Source: CAJMNU01 sp905214855 (lineage in GTDB: Bacteria > Bacillota > Clostridia > Lachnospirales > Lachnospiraceae). Taken from it: a stretch of DNA of 64,000 bases. Location of the stretch: contig CALADM010000031.1 in assembly GCA_937890595.1 (NCBI GenBank), positions 49,897 to 113,896 on the forward strand, read 5' to 3'. Made by a program: the position numbers and the translations under genes. Below the pieces are notes generated by a model. It had not been told where the DNA came from and ran no database searches. It saw nothing but the letters and a program-made list of their open reading frames with translations. How positions within the stretch are numbered: the first letter of the stretch is position 1; each line of letters opens with the position of its first letter. Of the stretch, positions 62,297 through 64,000 are shown piece by piece.

Positions 62297-62336
62297 TTGT
62301 ACGCCCTTTTTACACCCTTTTTACACCCTTTTTTTA
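62297..62336. repeat. Three direct repeats of an 11-bp T-rich unit
   Basis: Near-identical GCCCTTTTTAC / ACCCTTTTTAC / ACCCTTTTTTT units in succession, 11-bp period, upstream of ychF. Function unknown. Confidence 0.6.
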
Positions 62337-62482
62337 TTTTACTGACAGCACAGGCTGTTAAAACTGACGTATTACATTTACTATTAACCCATAAGTATAT
62401 ATTATAGCATAAGAAATCTATTTTGTGAACCATTCATATTTTCAGCAAAAAACTCTGTTTTTATAAAAAAATTGCATTGAAT

Positions 62483-62518
62483 AAAGAAAAGAGCCATCTG
62501 GCTGTTATACCAGATGAC
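62483..62518 (-). terminator. Terminator of the surface-protein gene
   Basis: Minus-strand stem GTCATCTGG/CCAGATGGC (62518-62510 with 62501-62493), 8-nt loop, then TCTTTTCTTT. About 40 nt after the stop. Confidence 0.8.
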
Positions 62519-62555
62519 CCCTCTCACTCAAACTGAAACTTTCATTTCAGAAAAC

Positions 62556-64000
62556 TTATTGATTTGCCAACTCAGATGGAACCGGAACACCTTCTACTAA
62601 TGCACCATATACACCCTTGTCTGCATTATCATTGAAATAATACCACTGATCACCGATCTTATTCCAACCAAGGTACATATGTCCAAATGTACCATCATGC
62701 AGTTCATGGAGATAGTATTTGTTTCCGTTCTCTTCATACCAACCAGAGATCAGATAACCTTCTGCATTAAAATAATACCAGTCCATTCTGTCCTGCCACT
62801 CAAGATAATACCAGCCACCCTTTGCATATGTATTATCCTGGAATGGATACCACCAGCCAACAGAATCAAGGATCCACTGACCGCCTACCAGAGCCTGTCC
62901 ATCTTTCACAACTATTGTCTTTCCTGAAGAGGAGCTTCCACCACTGCTTCCACTTCCACTTCCGCTTCCGCCACCGATATTTTCGCTGACATTTTTAATA
63001 ACTTCAAGAACCAATGTCTTTTCTTCACCAAACTCAACTACTGTAGCCGGGAATTTGAATGTCTTTCTAAACTTATAGCCAGCCGGAACTTTCAGCTCTA
63101 CATTTTCTTCTGTGAAAGTATAGGATTCGCCTTTCTTACCATTCACTGCTGGAAGAACCTGTGTTCCAACCTCAGTATTAGCATACTGATAAGAAATGGT
63201 CAATTTAGCATCTGCTGTCTCCTGTCCAGGAACAATTGGATTCAATGTCTGAACTTCTACATTTACAGTTGCCTCTGTACCATATGCTACGGAATATCCT
63301 GCAAATGCAGATGTGATCTCATAACCTTTTGGTGCAACTAAATCTTTTGCTGTAAATGTCTTTTCTTCACCTACCAGACCAGTTTCTGTCAGATCCTGTC
63401 TTCCAATGATTGCTTTTCCTTCTACATATACAACATGAAGTACTGCATTGTCTTCCTTTTCTTCTGGTGTTACTGCTTTTTGCTTCAATGGTACTGTAAT
63501 GGAGTTTGTTTCTTCAATGATTACATAGTAGAAATTCTCATCTCTTGCTAATTCCCAACCTGCTGGAATATTGTTTAATTCCTTTCCAGCTACCATAGTT
63601 GCATCTTTTGCTACTTTCAAATCTGCTGTTAAAACATTTTCATCAGGATTCTCAGCATTCACATAGTTTACAATGATTGTCTTTGTAGTAACTTCTGGCA
63701 CTTTCTCAATCGGTACTGCCCAGTATGCTCTATCTGCCAGATTCTCACTATAAGTCAGTTTAAAATCTTCTGCTCCTTCAGCTACCTGATACTCTACTCC
63801 ATTGATCACTCTGTTCTCAAGCTCAGATGCTTTCAGTACTGTCTCTTCTCCCTCTACTACTGTAACTGTCTGATAGTCTTCTGCTACTGTTTTTCCCTCT
63901 TCATCATAGAACTTGATGTTAACTGTTACTTCTTTGCTTGCTGCCTCTGGCACTTTCTCAATCGGTACTGCCCAGTATGCTCTATCTGCCAGATTCTCAC
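62556..64000 (-). CDS. Surface protein with MucBP-like repeats and C-terminal cell-wall-binding repeats (5' end outside window)
   Basis: The frame runs off the right edge: 481 codons are visible and the GTG at 63953 is internal, because the reading frame is open to 64000 and continues the repeat. Visible: two copies of an 84-aa (252-bp) unit boundary (LADRAYWAVPIEKVPE), beta-rich repeat domains of 60-85 aa (VTVNIKFYDEEGKTV, LTISYQYANTEVGTQ), a Gly/Ser linker (about residues 350-365 of the visible part), then choline/cell-wall-binding type repeats (GWYYLEWQDRMDWYYF, GWNKIGDQWYYFND). Probably secreted and held on the wall by these aromatic repeats. Function unknown; adhesin-like. Confidence 0.82.
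   Translation of the reverse strand, partial: ENLADRAYWAVPIEKVPEAASKEVTVNIKFYDEEGKTVAEDYQTVTVVEGEETVLKASELENRVINGVEYQVAEGAEDFKLTYSENLADRAYWAVPIEKVPEVTTKTIIVNYVNAENPDENVLTADLKVAKDATMVAGKELNNIPAGWELARDENFYYVIIEETNSITVPLKQKAVTPEEKEDNAVLHVVYVEGKAIIGRQDLTETGLVGEEKTFTAKDLVAPKGYEITSAFAGYSVAYGTEATVNVEVQTLNPIVPGQETADAKLTISYQYANTEVGTQVLPAVNGKKGESYTFTEENVELKVPAGYKFRKTFKFPATVVEFGEEKTLVLEVIKNVSENIGGGSGSGSGSSGGSSSSGKTIVVKDGQALVGGQWILDSVGWWYPFQDNTYAKGGWYYLEWQDRMDWYYFNAEGYLISGWYEENGNKYYLHELHDGTFGHMYLGWNKIGDQWYYFNDNADKGVYGALVEGVPVPSELANQ
63695..64000 (-). repeat. 252-bp tandem repeat in the surface-protein gene
   Basis: A 54-bp stretch at 63695-63748 is identical to 63947-64000, offset 252 bp (84 codons). 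The repeat continues out of the window, so the copy number is not known. Confidence 0.85.

Noticed and set aside
62197..62433. 78-aa basic ORF overlapping the ychF start (minus strand)
   Set aside because: GTG-type start without a ribosome site, Lys/Gly repeats come from the 11-bp DNA repeat, and it overlaps the ychF leader hairpin and start.

Overview
The window is a dense, gene-ordered chromosomal segment of a low-GC, endospore-forming Firmicute. The combination of gene families points to the Lachnospiraceae (Clostridia): DUF5717 with a DUF5716-type partner, DUF4364, a CotJ operon, the SpoIIA and SpoVA operons, clostridial T-boxes and a long IleRS. I cannot assign a genus from the sequence alone. 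There is no rRNA, CRISPR array, insertion sequence, prophage or integrase. The region reads as stable core genome, and most genes lie on the minus strand.

Layout. 1-9000: purC and purB, each with its own promoter; then a lysine-riboswitch-controlled dapA-dapB-lipoprotein operon; a tandem-OB-fold SSB-like gene followed by a cobalamin adenosyltransferase; typA/bipA; a YigZ/IMPACT protein. 9400-12066 (+): a class A PBP. 12150-17019 (-): the forespore regulon spoIIAA-spoIIAB-sigF, a small unlisted membrane-protein ORF, then spoVAA-AB-AC-AD-AE. 17082-22816 (-): a TPR membrane protein, a 45-aa ORF, folC, and valS with a T-box leader (Val specifier GUA). 23537-29159 (-): a three-gene cluster of a TPR protein, an actin/Hsp70-fold DUF5716-like protein and a 1189-aa DUF5717 protein. 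29403-29476: tRNA-Pro(GGG). 29590-31180 (+): a HAD phosphatase and a discoidin-like protein. 31277-33023 (-): DUF4364 and malic enzyme. 33285-36882: a CmpB-like membrane protein, the cotJABC operon, a Cys-rich coat-like protein and a CBS protein. 36916-38687 (-): spoIID with a spoIIQ-like gene. 39116-45100 (-): glgP immediately behind ileS, under an Ile T-box (specifier AUC). 45404-47469 (+): nicotinate phosphoribosyltransferase and an XRE regulator. 47711-60776 (-): the division/cell-wall cluster, in transcription order mraZ, rsmH, ftsL, two class B PBPs, mraY, murD, ftsW/spoVE, murA, ftsQ, ftsZ. 61137-62234: ychF. 62556 to the window edge: the 3' part of a repeat-rich surface protein with C-terminal cell-wall-binding repeats.

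How the genes work together. Sporulation dominates: sigma-F control (SpoIIAA/AB/SigF), engulfment (SpoIID, SpoIIQ-like), DPA uptake (SpoVA), coat (CotJ, Cys-rich protein), and cortex or septal PBPs with a SpoVE/FtsW flippase or polymerase. DapA/DapB supply dihydrodipicolinate-pathway intermediates that feed peptidoglycan, lysine and spore DPA. The RNA-level control is unusually readable: a lysine riboswitch, two T-boxes whose specifier codons align with each other, an MraZ operator with exact 10-bp phasing, and two unexplained structured leaders. One of these is a hairpin that hides the ribosome binding site of a lipoprotein gene. The other is a terminator-like structure that encloses the start of a small ORF between sigF and spoVAA.
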